From the NCBI GenBank assembly GCA_028687755.1, contig JAQTZL010000002.1, positions 368,664-432,663 on the forward strand: a DNA stretch of 64,000 nucleotides, in the 5' to 3' direction. Within the stretch, counting starts at the first letter, position 1; the number at the start of each line of letters is the position of its first letter. Shown here piece after piece: positions 17,996 through 26,789 of the stretch. Position numbers and translations under genes: made by a program. The notes beneath the pieces are model-generated. The model saw nothing but the letters and a program-made list of their open reading frames with translations. It made no database searches and was not told the DNA's origin. The DNA comes from Candidatus Nanopelagicales bacterium (GTDB lineage: Bacteria > Actinomycetota > Actinomycetes > S36-B12).

Positions 17996-19600
17996 ATGCG
18001 AGTCCTTTCGATCTGGGGCGTGGCCTTGAAGAATGAAAACTCCTGCTTGAATAGCCGGACCACTCCGCGAGTTGCCAGATGGGCCGCAGCGCTACTCGGC
18101 GGTGTTCTCATGACTAGTGCATTCCCGCCTCTCGGCTGGTGGTGGGCATCGATTCTGAGTATTGCCTTCTTAGCTGCATCGACTTTTCGTGCAAACCTTC
18201 GATGCTCGGCGCTGTGTGGTGCGCTCGCCGGTGCGGCATTCTTTGGACCCTTGCTCGTGTGGATGCGGGTTGTGGGCACTGATGCATGGGTCGCTTTGTC
18301 GCTCGTCAATGTGCTTTGGTGGGCAGGACTATTTATGGCACAGTCACTCGCTCAGCGACTTCGATGGTGGCCAGTCCTTGTTGCTTGCCTCTGGGTAGCG
18401 ATGGAGTCGTTGCGGGGTGCAGTTCCACTTGGCGGCTTTCCTTGGGGAAGGATTGCCTACGCACAGGTGAGCGGGCCGTTGTTGCCGCTCGCTGCTGTGG
18501 TTGGAGCGGCGGGGCTGGCGTTCTTGGCAGCCCTTGCCGGGTGCTTGACATGTGAGTTCGCCCGGCGGGCAGCGCTGGGCGAACGCAGCGTCATCCTTTG
18601 TGCGCCAGGGGCTTTACTTATTGCTGTGCTCATCATTGCGTCCGCTGGGCTCATTGGCCTCCCGGAGCAGGCTGCGAGAGTCACTGTCGCCGTCGTGCAA
18701 GGTGGGACGCCCGGCGACGGCCTGACGGCAATGGGTGAGCGTCGGGCCGTATTGGCGAATCACGTTCGGCTGACTCGCCAATTGGCCGCACTACAACGGG
18801 CGGACATCGACTTGATCCTTTGGCCGGAGAACGCTACTGACATCGATCCATTCAGCGACTTGATGGCTCGCAATGCGATAGACGATGTTGTCGACGAAGT
18901 TGGGGTGCCAGTTTTGGTTGGGGCTGTGGTTGCAGCGCCAAATGACGCCACCCGTGTTGCGAACTCGGGCATTTTGTGGCTTCCCGATGTCGGACCCACG
19001 CAGAGGTACATTAAGCAGCATCCGGTTCCTTTTGGGGAATACATTCCCATGCGAGAAATACTAGGTTCGTGGATCGATCGATTCCGGCTCGTCCCGAGGG
19101 ATTTCATTTCGGGCGAAAGGGCAGGGCTCTTTGACATCGGAGGCATTGTTCTCGGTGATGTCATTTGTTTCGAAGTTGCCTACGACTCAATCGTTGGCGA
19201 AGTGGTTCGCTCAGGAGCGCAATTGCTGGTGGTGCAGACAAACAACGCCACGTATGGGGGCACCGCGCAGTTGCAGCAGCAGGTCGCAATTGCACAATTG
19301 CGAGCTGTCGAGTACGGCAGACCGGTGATCGTGGCCGCAACTAGCGGCATCAGTACGATCATTGACGTCGACGGCTCCATCCGCGAATTCTTAGGCGACG
19401 GGGAATCGGGGGTAATCGTTGACACTGTGACACCTCGATCGGGGTTCACGATAGCCACAGCGATTGGGGTGTGGCTGCAGGGGATCATTGTCGCGGCGGC
19501 AACCTTCGTCCTGGTAGTTGGAGCAGTGGCTCGCCTCAAAGCGACACACGCTCGACGCATGCTTACCGCAGAAGTCGTGGGAACTGGATATTCGGTGTAG
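17996..19600 (+). CDS. lnt: apolipoprotein N-acyltransferase (second copy)
   Basis: About 534 residues from the ATG at 17996 (AGGGGCG just upstream; the frame is open from 17903). Same arrangement as the first copy: hydrophobic N-terminal half beginning with FPPLGWWWASI, GGFPWGRIAYAQVSGPLLPL, then the nitrilase domain with E in LILWPENATD, K in RYIKQHPVPFGEY and C in GDVICFEVAYD. The two copies share long identical blocks but differ throughout, so they are diverged paralogues rather than a recent duplication. Both catalytic sets are intact. Divergently arranged from NlpC/P60; followed by a DUF305 lipoprotein, a potential substrate. Confidence 0.88.
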   Translation: MRVLSIWGVALKNENSCLNSRTTPRVARWAAALLGGVLMTSAFPPLGWWWASILSIAFLAASTFRANLRCSALCGALAGAAFFGPLLVWMRVVGTDAWVALSLVNVLWWAGLFMAQSLAQRLRWWPVLVACLWVAMESLRGAVPLGGFPWGRIAYAQVSGPLLPLAAVVGAAGLAFLAALAGCLTCEFARRAALGERSVILCAPGALLIAVLIIASAGLIGLPEQAARVTVAVVQGGTPGDGLTAMGERRAVLANHVRLTRQLAALQRADIDLILWPENATDIDPFSDLMARNAIDDVVDEVGVPVLVGAVVAAPNDATRVANSGILWLPDVGPTQRYIKQHPVPFGEYIPMREILGSWIDRFRLVPRDFISGERAGLFDIGGIVLGDVICFEVAYDSIVGEVVRSGAQLLVVQTNNATYGGTAQLQQQVAIAQLRAVEYGRPVIVAATSGISTIIDVDGSIREFLGDGESGVIVDTVTPRSGFTIATAIGVWLQGIIVAAATFVLVVGAVARLKATHARRMLTAEVVGTGYSV

Positions 19601-19682
19601 AGGCAAGCATCAACTTTGGATGCCTTGGGTTCACTTGAGTCCGACTTATCTCGAAGTCGGACGAGGGTCTACGCCAGGGACC

Positions 19683-19699
19683 TTAATCAAATCTTCATG
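19683..19699 (+). promoter_or_regulatory. direct-repeat regulatory box upstream of DUF305 copy 2
   Basis: Reads TTAATCAAATCTTCATG. Exactly 31 bases later is GATAAT (19731-19736), a good -10 hexamer. The DUF305 start codon follows at 19808. Confidence 0.75.
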
Positions 19700-19807
19700 G
19701 CTTTAATCCGATTTTGCGTTCGTGGGCTCCGATAATTGTGAGGTCGCCGGTTCGGCGGACAGTTGCGTCCGCTGGTTAATAGTGACATTCACGAGAAGGA
19801 GAAATAC

Positions 19808-20431
19808 ATGAACCACACTCGAAGCGTGATCGTCGGGGGAGCGACCATGGCCCTGGTTGGGCTCCTAGTTGGCTGTAGCGCTACCACATCCTCGATGCCA
19901 AGCGACAACCAGTCAACATCTGCAGCGACTTCCGGATCTATGGGAGCCACAAGTGTCGGCTCAAGCGACGACATAGCCTTTGCTCAACTGATGATCCCTC
20001 ACCATCAGCAGGCCATCGCGATGGCAGATCTTGCACTCACCAACTCGTCGACGCCAGAAGTACTCTCGCTAGCCAAGCAAATCAAGGCTGCGCAGTCACC
20101 TGAGATCACATTGATGAGCCAATGGTTGCAGGATTGGGACGCACCGATGTCCATGTCCGGCGTCGAGGGAGGACATGACATGGGGAATATGTCAAGCATG
20201 ATGGCTTCAGGCATGATGAGCGATGACGAGATGGCGCAGTTGATGCAGGCTAAAGGCTCGGCCTTCGATCAAATGTGGTTGCAAATGATGATCGCCCATC
20301 ACCAAGGCGCGATAGATATGGCAGACCAAGTCCTCTCATCTACGACGTACCCTGCCGTGCGCGAACTCGCACAGGCTGTTATTGAAGGACAATCTGCCGA
20401 GATCGCCACAATGCAAGAACTCATGGGGTGA
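19808..20431 (+). CDS. DUF305 lipoprotein (copy 2)
   Basis: 207 residues; the ATG at 19808 is preceded by GAGAAGGAGA. Lipobox LLVGC at ~23, then a serine/threonine linker. DUF305 helices carry MIPHHQQAIAMADLAL and MWLQMMIAHHQGAIDMADQV, with a Met/His-rich middle (GGHDMGNMSSMMASGMMSDD). It probably binds copper or another soft metal on the outer face of the membrane. Closest relative in the window is copy 1 at 16019; the copies at 30469 and 45304 are secreted without a lipobox. It is monocistronic, with its own box and -10. Confidence 0.88.
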   Translation: MNHTRSVIVGGATMALVGLLVGCSATTSSMPSDNQSTSAATSGSMGATSVGSSDDIAFAQLMIPHHQQAIAMADLALTNSSTPEVLSLAKQIKAAQSPEITLMSQWLQDWDAPMSMSGVEGGHDMGNMSSMMASGMMSDDEMAQLMQAKGSAFDQMWLQMMIAHHQGAIDMADQVLSSTTYPAVRELAQAVIEGQSAEIATMQELMG

Positions 20432-20988
20432 CGCTTTAGGCGCGTTCACAAGCGAATCAATGGGACTTCTTGCCAAAGACCGCAATAGTGACTTAAGCAA
20501 TTGTGTGAAGCTGATTGGTCGTGAGAGTGCTTCTTAAGTAGGCATCCACACGGGTTCGCGTAGGCTTTGATGAATACTGTGCGTCGCGTGGCCGCGATGC
20601 TGCGAAAGCGGCCAATTGCTATATGAGCATGCCAATGGGTCTTAGGGCGTAACAAAGTGGTTGTCCATGTTCGCTTTCGCGAAGTGGGTAAGTTTCCAGC
20701 CTGAAATCCAATTTGGGCCGCTAGCGACAATCGTTACCAATCTCGGAGGAGCGGCACGCTACTCCGGTCAGGCAATAAGAAGCCTGATGGCGGTATGCCA
20801 CAAGCACGTAGAAATACACGAGCAAGGCTGATTGAGGCTTGCCTGCGAGGGCACCATCAACACCCGAACGCGCCGCTGTTGTGGTTTACGTTGAATGCTG
20901 CAGTTCTCGACGGGCAGACGGCGCTGTTGCCCTCATCGCATCGGCCGTTTCGTCAGATGAGGTGTCCTCGCTGGATGGTGCGGGCAAC
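20432..20988. other. 557-bp spacer without a supported gene
   Basis: Between the ends of two convergent genes. Short frames exist on both strands, but none shows a recognisable protein. A short inverted repeat, AGGC...GCCT, around 20770-20785 may form a weak hairpin. Probably debris. Confidence 0.35.
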
Positions 20989-22437
20989 TCAGCGGCTGAG
21001 CGACAAGATCGCGACATCGAAAGGGCGTTCGGGATCGTCCACGCTGGTTGAGCTGATAATCTGAAGCCCTAGAATTGCTGCCGCTCGCGAGTGCAGCTCA
21101 AACGCGTCGGCACTTCCGTGGATCATAATGACCCGGCCATCAACTGCCAAGACTTCTCGTAGCGGAGCCAAACTTCGTGACATTGAATAATCGCCTCCAA
21201 GGTAGTAGAGGACTTCTGCCAGTACGAAGCAGTCAACAGATCCAGGGAGTGAGCGATGCAGAGCCTGGCGGTCAGACGCATCGATCACGCTGACGTTGTG
21301 CAATTCTCGTGTCCGGTTAGCCGCGATTCGCACGGCTGCCCCGGACACATCTGTACCTACGATGGTAGCAGCAGGCATTCTTTGTGCTAGAGCAATCAGA
21401 TTGTGTCCGTCGGCGCAACCGACTTCAACGATCACCCGTGCTTTGCAGTCTACGGCAGCTATTAAGTGCGCTTGTTTGCGCTGCTCGTATGGTGCATCTT
21501 GGTAGCCCCAAGGGTCAGTTGAAAGCGCGAACATGGTGTCGAAAATCCAGCTGCGCGCTCGATCTCTTGCCTGATCGGGTAGCAGTCCGATGATCGCGAA
21601 AGCGGCACGATGGAACTGCCGTCCCGCTCCTTCTCGCGCAGGGCTGTCCCAATCAATTGCAGCAGGCGCAGTTCGGGACGCAACTCCTGCAGCGCCGATA
21701 GCCACCAGCAGCGAACCAGACCGCCAAATGAGGACGGCCGCGACTGCGACGGGCAAAGGGATTGCCACAAGTTCTAATCCAGCCACCAATGTCACATCGG
21801 CAGGGCCGAACCCCCTGACGCCAGGCACCGCGGCGATGACGAGCCGCGTTACCAAAGCGATAGTCAGCACCTCCATTGCACTGATGTCCGTCAGGCCGGC
21901 TGTGTGAGCCACGATCAGCACAACAATGACTATCGCTCCAGCGCTAATGAATTCGCGGATACATGCCGCAGCCAGAAGGGGAATACCTCTCCGTGAGAGG
22001 ACCGCGCGAACAGCAGGAGATCGAGCTCCAGGAAGTGCAATAATTGCGGCCGCTGCCGACAGGATGATCGCCCCAGCCACTATTGGCACGGAGGGCAGAA
22101 GGTGTCCGCTAGCCACGGCGAACGCCAATCCTAAAAGTCCGAATGCCAGTCCACTGAAAATCGCTGTGGCACGCAGAGTCCTGTGAGCCACAGCCTCGAG
22201 GGCATCCGAGGGTGCGAAACGATTCGCGGAGGAAGCCCAGACGCGCGATAGCGGCCGGGCGCTTTGGTGGGCACTGGCAACCACAGACTGCTTCCAACTC
22301 ACCCAAGGTTGGATCGCTCGACGATGGATCACAGCGCCGAACACGTCACCGGTGACCACTGTTGCGGCAGCCGCCGCCAACATGACGTCTGAAGCAAGTG
22401 CCAGTTGGGCGGCCTCGGACAGCACAGATGCACTCAT
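20989..22437 (-). CDS. membrane domain fused to NodS-like SAM methyltransferase
   Basis: 482 residues. The first ~285 are hydrophobic helices (for example AIFSGLAFGLLGLAFAVASG and SAMEVLTIALVTRLVIAAVP) with the PGVRGFGPADVTLVAGL pattern of the lysyl-phosphatidylglycerol synthase/UPF0104 transporter-like family. The last ~190 residues are a class-I methyltransferase of the NodS type: DPWGYQDAPYEQRKQAHL, the SAM-binding VIVEVGCADGHN, and FVLAEVLYYL. I do not know this combination as a characterised protein, and the substrate is unknown. The start overlaps the stop of a 50-residue Cys-rich ORF (TGATG) with a three-repeat regulatory box upstream, suggesting a copper-induced pair. Confidence 0.75.
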   Translation of the reverse strand: MSASVLSEAAQLALASDVMLAAAAATVVTGDVFGAVIHRRAIQPWVSWKQSVVASAHQSARPLSRVWASSANRFAPSDALEAVAHRTLRATAIFSGLAFGLLGLAFAVASGHLLPSVPIVAGAIILSAAAAIIALPGARSPAVRAVLSRRGIPLLAAACIREFISAGAIVIVVLIVAHTAGLTDISAMEVLTIALVTRLVIAAVPGVRGFGPADVTLVAGLELVAIPLPVAVAAVLIWRSGSLLVAIGAAGVASRTAPAAIDWDSPAREGAGRQFHRAAFAIIGLLPDQARDRARSWIFDTMFALSTDPWGYQDAPYEQRKQAHLIAAVDCKARVIVEVGCADGHNLIALAQRMPAATIVGTDVSGAAVRIAANRTRELHNVSVIDASDRQALHRSLPGSVDCFVLAEVLYYLGGDYSMSRSLAPLREVLAVDGRVIMIHGSADAFELHSRAAAILGLQIISSTSVDDPERPFDVAILSLSR

Positions 22438-22589
22438 CAGCGGACCACCCGTCCCATGCCCTCAAGACAGGCGCAGCACGATGTCTTGGAATTGACTTCC
22501 TCGTCGACACGAGTGATGGCAAGCCCCGATTCAATCGGGCCAGTCCCAGTCTTGGTCACAACGTTAGCCTTCAATAAGAATCGTGTCAT
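22437..22589 (-). CDS. small Cys-rich ORF (50 residues) coupled to the methyltransferase
   Basis: Starts at ATG 22589 with MTRFLLKANVVTKTGTG and ends in SKTSCCACLEGMGRVVR, its TGA overlapping the ATG of the membrane-methyltransferase gene. The Cys cluster CCAC near the end and the tight coupling support it as real. Its ribosome binding site is weak. It could be a soft-metal-binding peptide or a modified-peptide precursor; both are inference. The upstream box at 22693-22717 is 104 bp away. Confidence 0.45.
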   Translation of the reverse strand: MTRFLLKANVVTKTGTGPIESGLAITRVDEEVNSKTSCCACLEGMGRVVR

Positions 22590-22692
22590 TGCGAGTCGCA
22601 CCTGAGAATTCCTTTCGCGTCGCGGTTCTTTGAAGCCCCATTGGTAACCCCAATGCGAAACAGTGTGAGTGTCAGTCGCTAGGTCTTTGGCG

Positions 22693-22717
22693 CAAGTTCG
22701 ATCAAGGTTCGATCAAG
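22693..22717 (-). promoter_or_regulatory. three-repeat regulatory box upstream of the Cys-rich ORF/methyltransferase pair
   Basis: On the minus strand CTTGATCGAACCTTGATCGA then ACTTG: three CTTG starts 10-11 bp apart. No clear -10 at the spacing seen for the other boxes. Confidence 0.6.
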
Positions 22718-22736
22718 TTTTGATTTCGGTCATTGG

Positions 22737-22994
22737 CTAGACAGTGAAGTTGCCGTCCACATCCCTCGCACCCGCAAATCCCTCCGGGTGATCGCCGAAA
22801 TCATTGCCGACTTCAAGTGTTTGGGGGAGTCGCGATTTCAGTTCGGCTTCAGCTGGCGTTTCCAGAAATGGCGAAAGTTGATTGAAGCGCCCAGTTTCCG
22901 TGTCGTTCCTTTGCGGATTCAACTCTTGCTTGCGGTCTAGTTGTGGTCGTGGGCTTGCTCGCACGTTTGACACGCCGAATCTACCTATCGCCAT
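22737..22994 (-). CDS. hypothetical small protein
   Basis: 85 residues from the ATG at 22994, preceded by GAAAGGCG. Soluble and charged, containing FNQLSPFLETPAEAELKSRL and ending GFAGARDVDGNFTV. No motif recognised. It lies between the methyltransferase box and a small membrane ORF. Composition looks protein-like but support is limited to the start signal and open frame. Confidence 0.4.
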   Translation of the reverse strand: MAIGRFGVSNVRASPRPQLDRKQELNPQRNDTETGRFNQLSPFLETPAEAELKSRLPQTLEVGNDFGDHPEGFAGARDVDGNFTV

Positions 22995-23107
22995 CGACGC
23001 CTTTCGGCAGGAGTCGGTGTACTTCATCGAATCTTGACGAGTATTCAGACAAAACGATACGAACATCTAGGAGTATTGGGAATCAGAAGTAGTCGCCTCA
23101 ACTCCGC

Positions 23108-23308
23108 GTGAGGATTCAATTGAACATATCAACGAAAGTGACCCTGGTGTCTTTAGCAGGGGCGGTCACCTGTGCGGCAATCGTCGCAGGATTGGGGCTC
23201 TCAATCGCAACGGTATTCATTTTGGGCATCACTTTGACCTGTCCAGTGATGGTGTTGGCGTTGGGCAGCGCGCAGGTCTCTTCCAATTCTGCCCGGGCTA
23301 GGCCGTAG
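23108..23308 (+). CDS. possible small membrane protein
   Basis: 66 codons from a GTG. A long hydrophobic stretch (VTLVSLAGAVTCAAIVAGLG, then ATVFILGITLTCPVMVLAL) could make two membrane helices with two cysteines, one in TCPVM. Small hydrophobic proteins with a CP motif occur in copper islands. The start signal is weak. A second frame after it (about 23300-23505) continues with FGTAAVVHSIVGSGAVFFV without a start, so this may be one decayed or frameshifted gene. No other content is seen up to ccdA at 23526. Confidence 0.35.
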   Translation: MRIQLNISTKVTLVSLAGAVTCAAIVAGLGLSIATVFILGITLTCPVMVLALGSAQVSSNSARARP

Positions 23309-23525
23309 TCGTCTGGCAACATCCGTTGCCCTGAACCGCACGCTCGCTTCCAAATTCGACCTAGGCGTCCGTTTTGGCACCGCTGCAGTGGTTCATTCGA
23401 TTGTCGGATCCGGTGCCGTGTTCTTCGTAAGGCTGATGGATCTCTTCGTTGACTCCGATGCTGACGGGGACTCTTCTTCAAGTGTAGAGCAGCGTGATGC
23501 TTAACTTAGTGTCGCTGGTTGACGC

Positions 23526-24266
23526 TCAGATTGGCGCTGTGTATCCCGGAATTGTCACTCGTAGCCAGATTGTCAGTTCTGTCCACAAGCCAGTGATCAG
23601 GAGTATTCCTACGACTATCAGCAGGATGCCTCCTGTGCGCGTGATCCACATGGAATGCCGACGCATCCAGCTCAATGTTCCGGCAAGTCGACTAAAACCC
23701 AAGGCCAGGGCAATGAAGGGTAGCCCAAGCCCGAGGCTATAAGCCAGGGACAAGGCGGCGCCTCGGGTAGCGCTGCCTTCGATAAATGCCAGTGATTGCA
23801 CCACTGCGAGAGTGGGACCCATACAGGGTGTCCATCCCAGCCCAAAGACGACACCCAATAGAGGTGCACCCGCTAGCCCCAACGTCGGCGTGCGGTGGAC
23901 GCGCCAAGCGCGCTGGCTTGTTGGCATCAATCCAAGGAAGGCCAATCCCATGACTATGACGAGTCCACCTAAGATTCGTTCGATAAGTATTTGATATTGA
24001 AGGAGGAATGAGCCGAGCCCTCCGAAAGCCAACCCATATGACACAAAGACTGCACTGAATCCAAGAACAAACAGTGAGCTGCCAAGCAGGACTCGTCGAC
24101 GTTTTCGCGTGGGCTCGCCCAACTCGAACCCGGTGAGTCCTGTCACGTACGAGATGTAGCCGGGAGCTAGCGGCAGTACGCAAGGTGATGCGAAACTCAC
24201 CAGACCAGCCAGAGCCGCGAGAAGAAGTGCTGGAATTAAGGCACCGTTGGAAATCAACTCACCCAC
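23526..24266 (-). CDS. ccdA: CcdA-type thiol-disulfide transporter (copy 1)
   Basis: 246 residues, six membrane helices. CcdA passes electrons from cytoplasmic thioredoxin to extracytoplasmic thioredoxin-like proteins. The two redox cysteines are in SFASPCVLPLAPGYISYVTG (helix 1) and GLGWTPCMGPTLAVVQ (helix 4). It is the last gene of an lgt-like-tlpA-ccdA transcript on the minus strand, 39 bases after tlpA. In complete systems resB and ccsB follow; here only fragments of these exist at 14.7-15.6 kb, so this copy more likely serves TlpA and copper-protein thiols. A close paralogue is at 52794-53534. Confidence 0.9.
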   Translation of the reverse strand: MGELISNGALIPALLLAALAGLVSFASPCVLPLAPGYISYVTGLTGFELGEPTRKRRRVLLGSSLFVLGFSAVFVSYGLAFGGLGSFLLQYQILIERILGGLVIVMGLAFLGLMPTSQRAWRVHRTPTLGLAGAPLLGVVFGLGWTPCMGPTLAVVQSLAFIEGSATRGAALSLAYSLGLGLPFIALALGFSRLAGTLSWMRRHSMWITRTGGILLIVVGILLITGLWTELTIWLRVTIPGYTAPI

Positions 24267-24305
24267 GATGCTCCATTCAGATGTGTGACGGAAGACCAGG
24301 CCGAT

Positions 24306-24959
24306 CTAGTCGTCATCTGGCGCGGCACTGGAAGCGCTGGGATTTCGAGTTGGATCGGGTTCTCTCTGTAGCCCCTTGATGAGACCGGTCAACATTGCTT
24401 CGGTGACTTTGCCCAAAATGGAAGCGGCGACGCGACCTTGTTTGTCAACCAGCAGGGTTGAAGGAATCGCCGATGGATTGAGGTTACCTGCGAAGCGCAG
24501 TACCAGTTCACCTCCGGTATCCACAAGGCTTGGGTACGTGATGCCGAACTTCTTCTCGAAAGCGATCGCTGAAACCGTGGAATCGCGAATATTGAGTCCG
24601 ACGAAGTCGACTCCAGATGCCTCATACTTTTCGCTGATCCTTTTCAAGATGGGCGCCTCGGCCCGACACGGAGCACACCACGAAGCCCAGACATTGAAAA
24701 CGATGATGTGTCCGCGGTGATCTTCAATAGACCAGGTGCCCCCTTCCAGTGTTGTGCCCGTGATAACGGGGGCCAATTGGCGTGCGTTGGGATCCTTCAA
24801 CTGCACTGAGCCATCTGCCGACACATAGTTCTGGTCGCCCGCAGGCGACCCTAAGGATCCTTGGGCATCTCTCCCGCAGGCGGCAAGGAGCATTACTGAG
24901 ACACCGACTACCAGTCCCAAATGCAATATGCCGGAACGCCTCGGGGCCAGAAAAATCAT
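24306..24959 (-). CDS. TlpA/ResA-like thioredoxin lipoprotein (copy 1)
   Basis: 217 residues. Lipobox in VMLLAACGRD (Cys ~28) anchors it to the outer membrane face. The thioredoxin fold carries the redox pair in WASWCAPCRAEAP and the cis-Pro region NPSAIPSTLLVD. It reduces disulfides of extracytoplasmic proteins using electrons from CcdA. Its ATG overlaps the stop of the lgt-like gene by 4 bases, and ccdA follows. Paralogue at 52183-52797. Confidence 0.9.
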   Translation of the reverse strand: MIFLAPRRSGILHLGLVVGVSVMLLAACGRDAQGSLGSPAGDQNYVSADGSVQLKDPNARQLAPVITGTTLEGGTWSIEDHRGHIIVFNVWASWCAPCRAEAPILKRISEKYEASGVDFVGLNIRDSTVSAIAFEKKFGITYPSLVDTGGELVLRFAGNLNPSAIPSTLLVDKQGRVAASILGKVTEAMLTGLIKGLQREPDPTRNPSASSAAPDDD

Positions 24960-26236
24960 GAACTTATACCTACGATCACGAGGATCACTGACGCATAGAG
25001 TGCGGCTGCTGCAGCGACAGTCATCACAATTAGCCGCCCGAATTTGGTCTTTCGAGGTTGGCTGCGTAGAGGGAACAGCATTTGCCTAGCGAATATGTAT
25101 GCGCCCAAACCGAAAGCGAGCACACTGGCGCCCGGAACTGAAGTGCTCATCAGCACCATCAGTAGCGTCACGATTGCCAAAATGAATCCCGCTGAGCTTT
25201 CCAATAGTTGGGTTGGTATTCGACGAGCGCCAATGCTTCGATCCGATGACCACAGTGCGAATCGACTGCTGGATAGTCGTCCAGTGCAGCAGCCGCCTGC
25301 CCAACAGCCCAAGCGACCCAAGGCCATCCCGATCAAAAGCCCTGGCGTTGCCATATTGAGCAGTACGAGCGTTGGGAGGCCGAGCACCCAAGTACCGATC
25401 ACAAAAGTCGCCAGCGAAGCGATAACGAAACCTTGCAGACACATGCCCGCACCGCTGCGTGCGGCAGCCATAGTGCGAGCTTCAGCCAGGAAATACGCCT
25501 TGGCACCAAGGGTTCCCGCCAAGCAGGAGACCAGTGCCAGCCACACGATGTCGATCATTGCAATACCTGCTCTACTGGCGAGCCATGCGAGCAAGGTCGA
25601 ACCCACGAGTGCACCGATGGCGACCATCGCAGGCCAGGCGCCGATGACCACGCCCGGTGCCGACACATTGATCAACGGTCGAAAAGCAGTAGCGCCAGTG
25701 GCTTGCATCGGGGCGATGAGAGGTTCCGCTTGGGCGCGTACGCGCCAAAGTCCCGAATTGGCTTGCGGGATTCGCACCGTCGCGGAGACACGACCAAGCC
25801 CACTGGGTATAGCTCTGAGCGTGTGCGAGACACTGAATTGATTTGGTTCATCAGGGGCTGGAGTCATTCCCGGGTCGGCTATTCGAGACGTGACGATTGA
25901 GATGGGCAGGTCGAAGGGTGGTCCTGATTCTGGGGTCTCGAAGACAAGGGACACTCCCAAGGCTTGGGGTTCAAGATCTTCAAATACTCCGCAGGAAGTG
26001 TCCGTGATCCACATTTTCTTGCGATCTTCGGGCACGTTCCATACTTCCTCTTCAGAAAGAACTCTGGGGCTGCGGCGCGGCACAACATCTTCCCTCGCTG
26101 CGGGAGGCACGCCCAATTTGGCGCGGAATTGTGCGACGAGATCATCTTCCACAGGAGGCTTTCTGCCCGCTTGCTGGCGGCCGATCCGAGTAGTGGGATT
26201 GGAAGAGGCGGCACGTGGTGAACGATGCTTGGCCAT
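24956..26236 (-). CDS. Lgt-like prolipoprotein diacylglyceryl transferase with long N-terminal extension
   Basis: 426 residues. The C-terminal ~230 are membrane helices with signatures of the Lgt family, which adds diacylglycerol to the lipobox Cys: LGRLGCWAGGCCTGRL (compare GRIGCFLAGCCYG in Lgt-like proteins) and RRIPTQLLES (compare HPTQLYE). Key Lgt residues are only partly present, so the activity is not certain. The first ~190 residues form a soluble domain with an unusual DTSCGVFEDLEPQ and beta-rich segments, absent from ordinary Lgt. It heads the lgt-like-tlpA-ccdA operon with a box at 26308-26324. Confidence 0.75.
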   Translation of the reverse strand: MAKHRSPRAASSNPTTRIGRQQAGRKPPVEDDLVAQFRAKLGVPPAAREDVVPRRSPRVLSEEEVWNVPEDRKKMWITDTSCGVFEDLEPQALGVSLVFETPESGPPFDLPISIVTSRIADPGMTPAPDEPNQFSVSHTLRAIPSGLGRVSATVRIPQANSGLWRVRAQAEPLIAPMQATGATAFRPLINVSAPGVVIGAWPAMVAIGALVGSTLLAWLASRAGIAMIDIVWLALVSCLAGTLGAKAYFLAEARTMAAARSGAGMCLQGFVIASLATFVIGTWVLGLPTLVLLNMATPGLLIGMALGRLGCWAGGCCTGRLSSSRFALWSSDRSIGARRIPTQLLESSAGFILAIVTLLMVLMSTSVPGASVLAFGLGAYIFARQMLFPLRSQPRKTKFGRLIVMTVAAAAALYASVILVIVGISS

Positions 26237-26307
26237 AGCGCCTTTCCGGAAGTACTAACGCGAGGCAACATTTTCATTGGGTTTAGCTGTCATCACTGTG
26301 TTGATTT

Positions 26308-26324
26308 TATGAAGTTTCGGTCAA
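26308..26324 (-). promoter_or_regulatory. direct-repeat regulatory box upstream of the lgt-like-tlpA-ccdA operon
   Basis: Minus-strand TTGACCGAAACTTCATA. Thirty-one bases downstream is GAAAAT (26276-26271), a plausible -10. The lgt-like start codon is at 26236. Confidence 0.75.
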
Positions 26325-26378
26325 GATTCCAGTTCGCGCAGCAGCTGATGATGAGCAAGGCGTGCCACGAGGCTCGAT

Positions 26379-26760
26379 TCAGGCCACGAGTACCAGAAAC
26401 TTCAAGTACGTATCCCAGTCACATCCGGCGTACGGCTCGTACAGAAGGAGCAACCCCGGGTCGGCCAGCAGCGTCAATGCAAGATTGAGTTTGACAGCGG
26501 TTTCGCACAGGTCTGCAGCTTCCCGTGATGCCCCATCACGAGCCAGGCCATAGATGCTCGCGAATAGTTCGAAGCGCCCGTCGCAGGTGAGGCGTTCATA
26601 CAACTGGGGCTCTTGCGGGCAATATCTCGCTGCGCCGCTGCGTTCCACTGTGTTCTCGCCAGGGGAAGTTCGCCCAGAATGATCTTCATTGGGGATTTCT
26701 TGTCTGAGCGCGCGTAACTCTCGGTCAAGCCCGAGGCTGAGAGCAGCACTTCATCGTCCA
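26379..26760 (-). pseudogene. broken ABC-transporter ATPase gene
   Basis: Pieces of an ABC ATP-binding subunit in two frames: LLSASGLTESYARSDK (start), then in the other frame RYCPQEPQLYERLTCDGRFE, KLNLALTLLADPGLLLLYEP and YAGCDWDTYLKFL. The P-loop is missing between the frames. The LSGG signature is deleted (LCETAVKLNLAL), and the Walker B Asp is replaced (LLLLYEP). It cannot be functional. Confidence 0.75.
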
Positions 26761-26789
26761 CTTCATTCAGGACGCGATCACAGTTGCTT

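Noticed and set aside
22405..22605. Plus-strand frame opposite the Cys-rich ORF
   Set aside because: No start signal and no protein-like features; the minus-strand ORF is coupled to the next gene.
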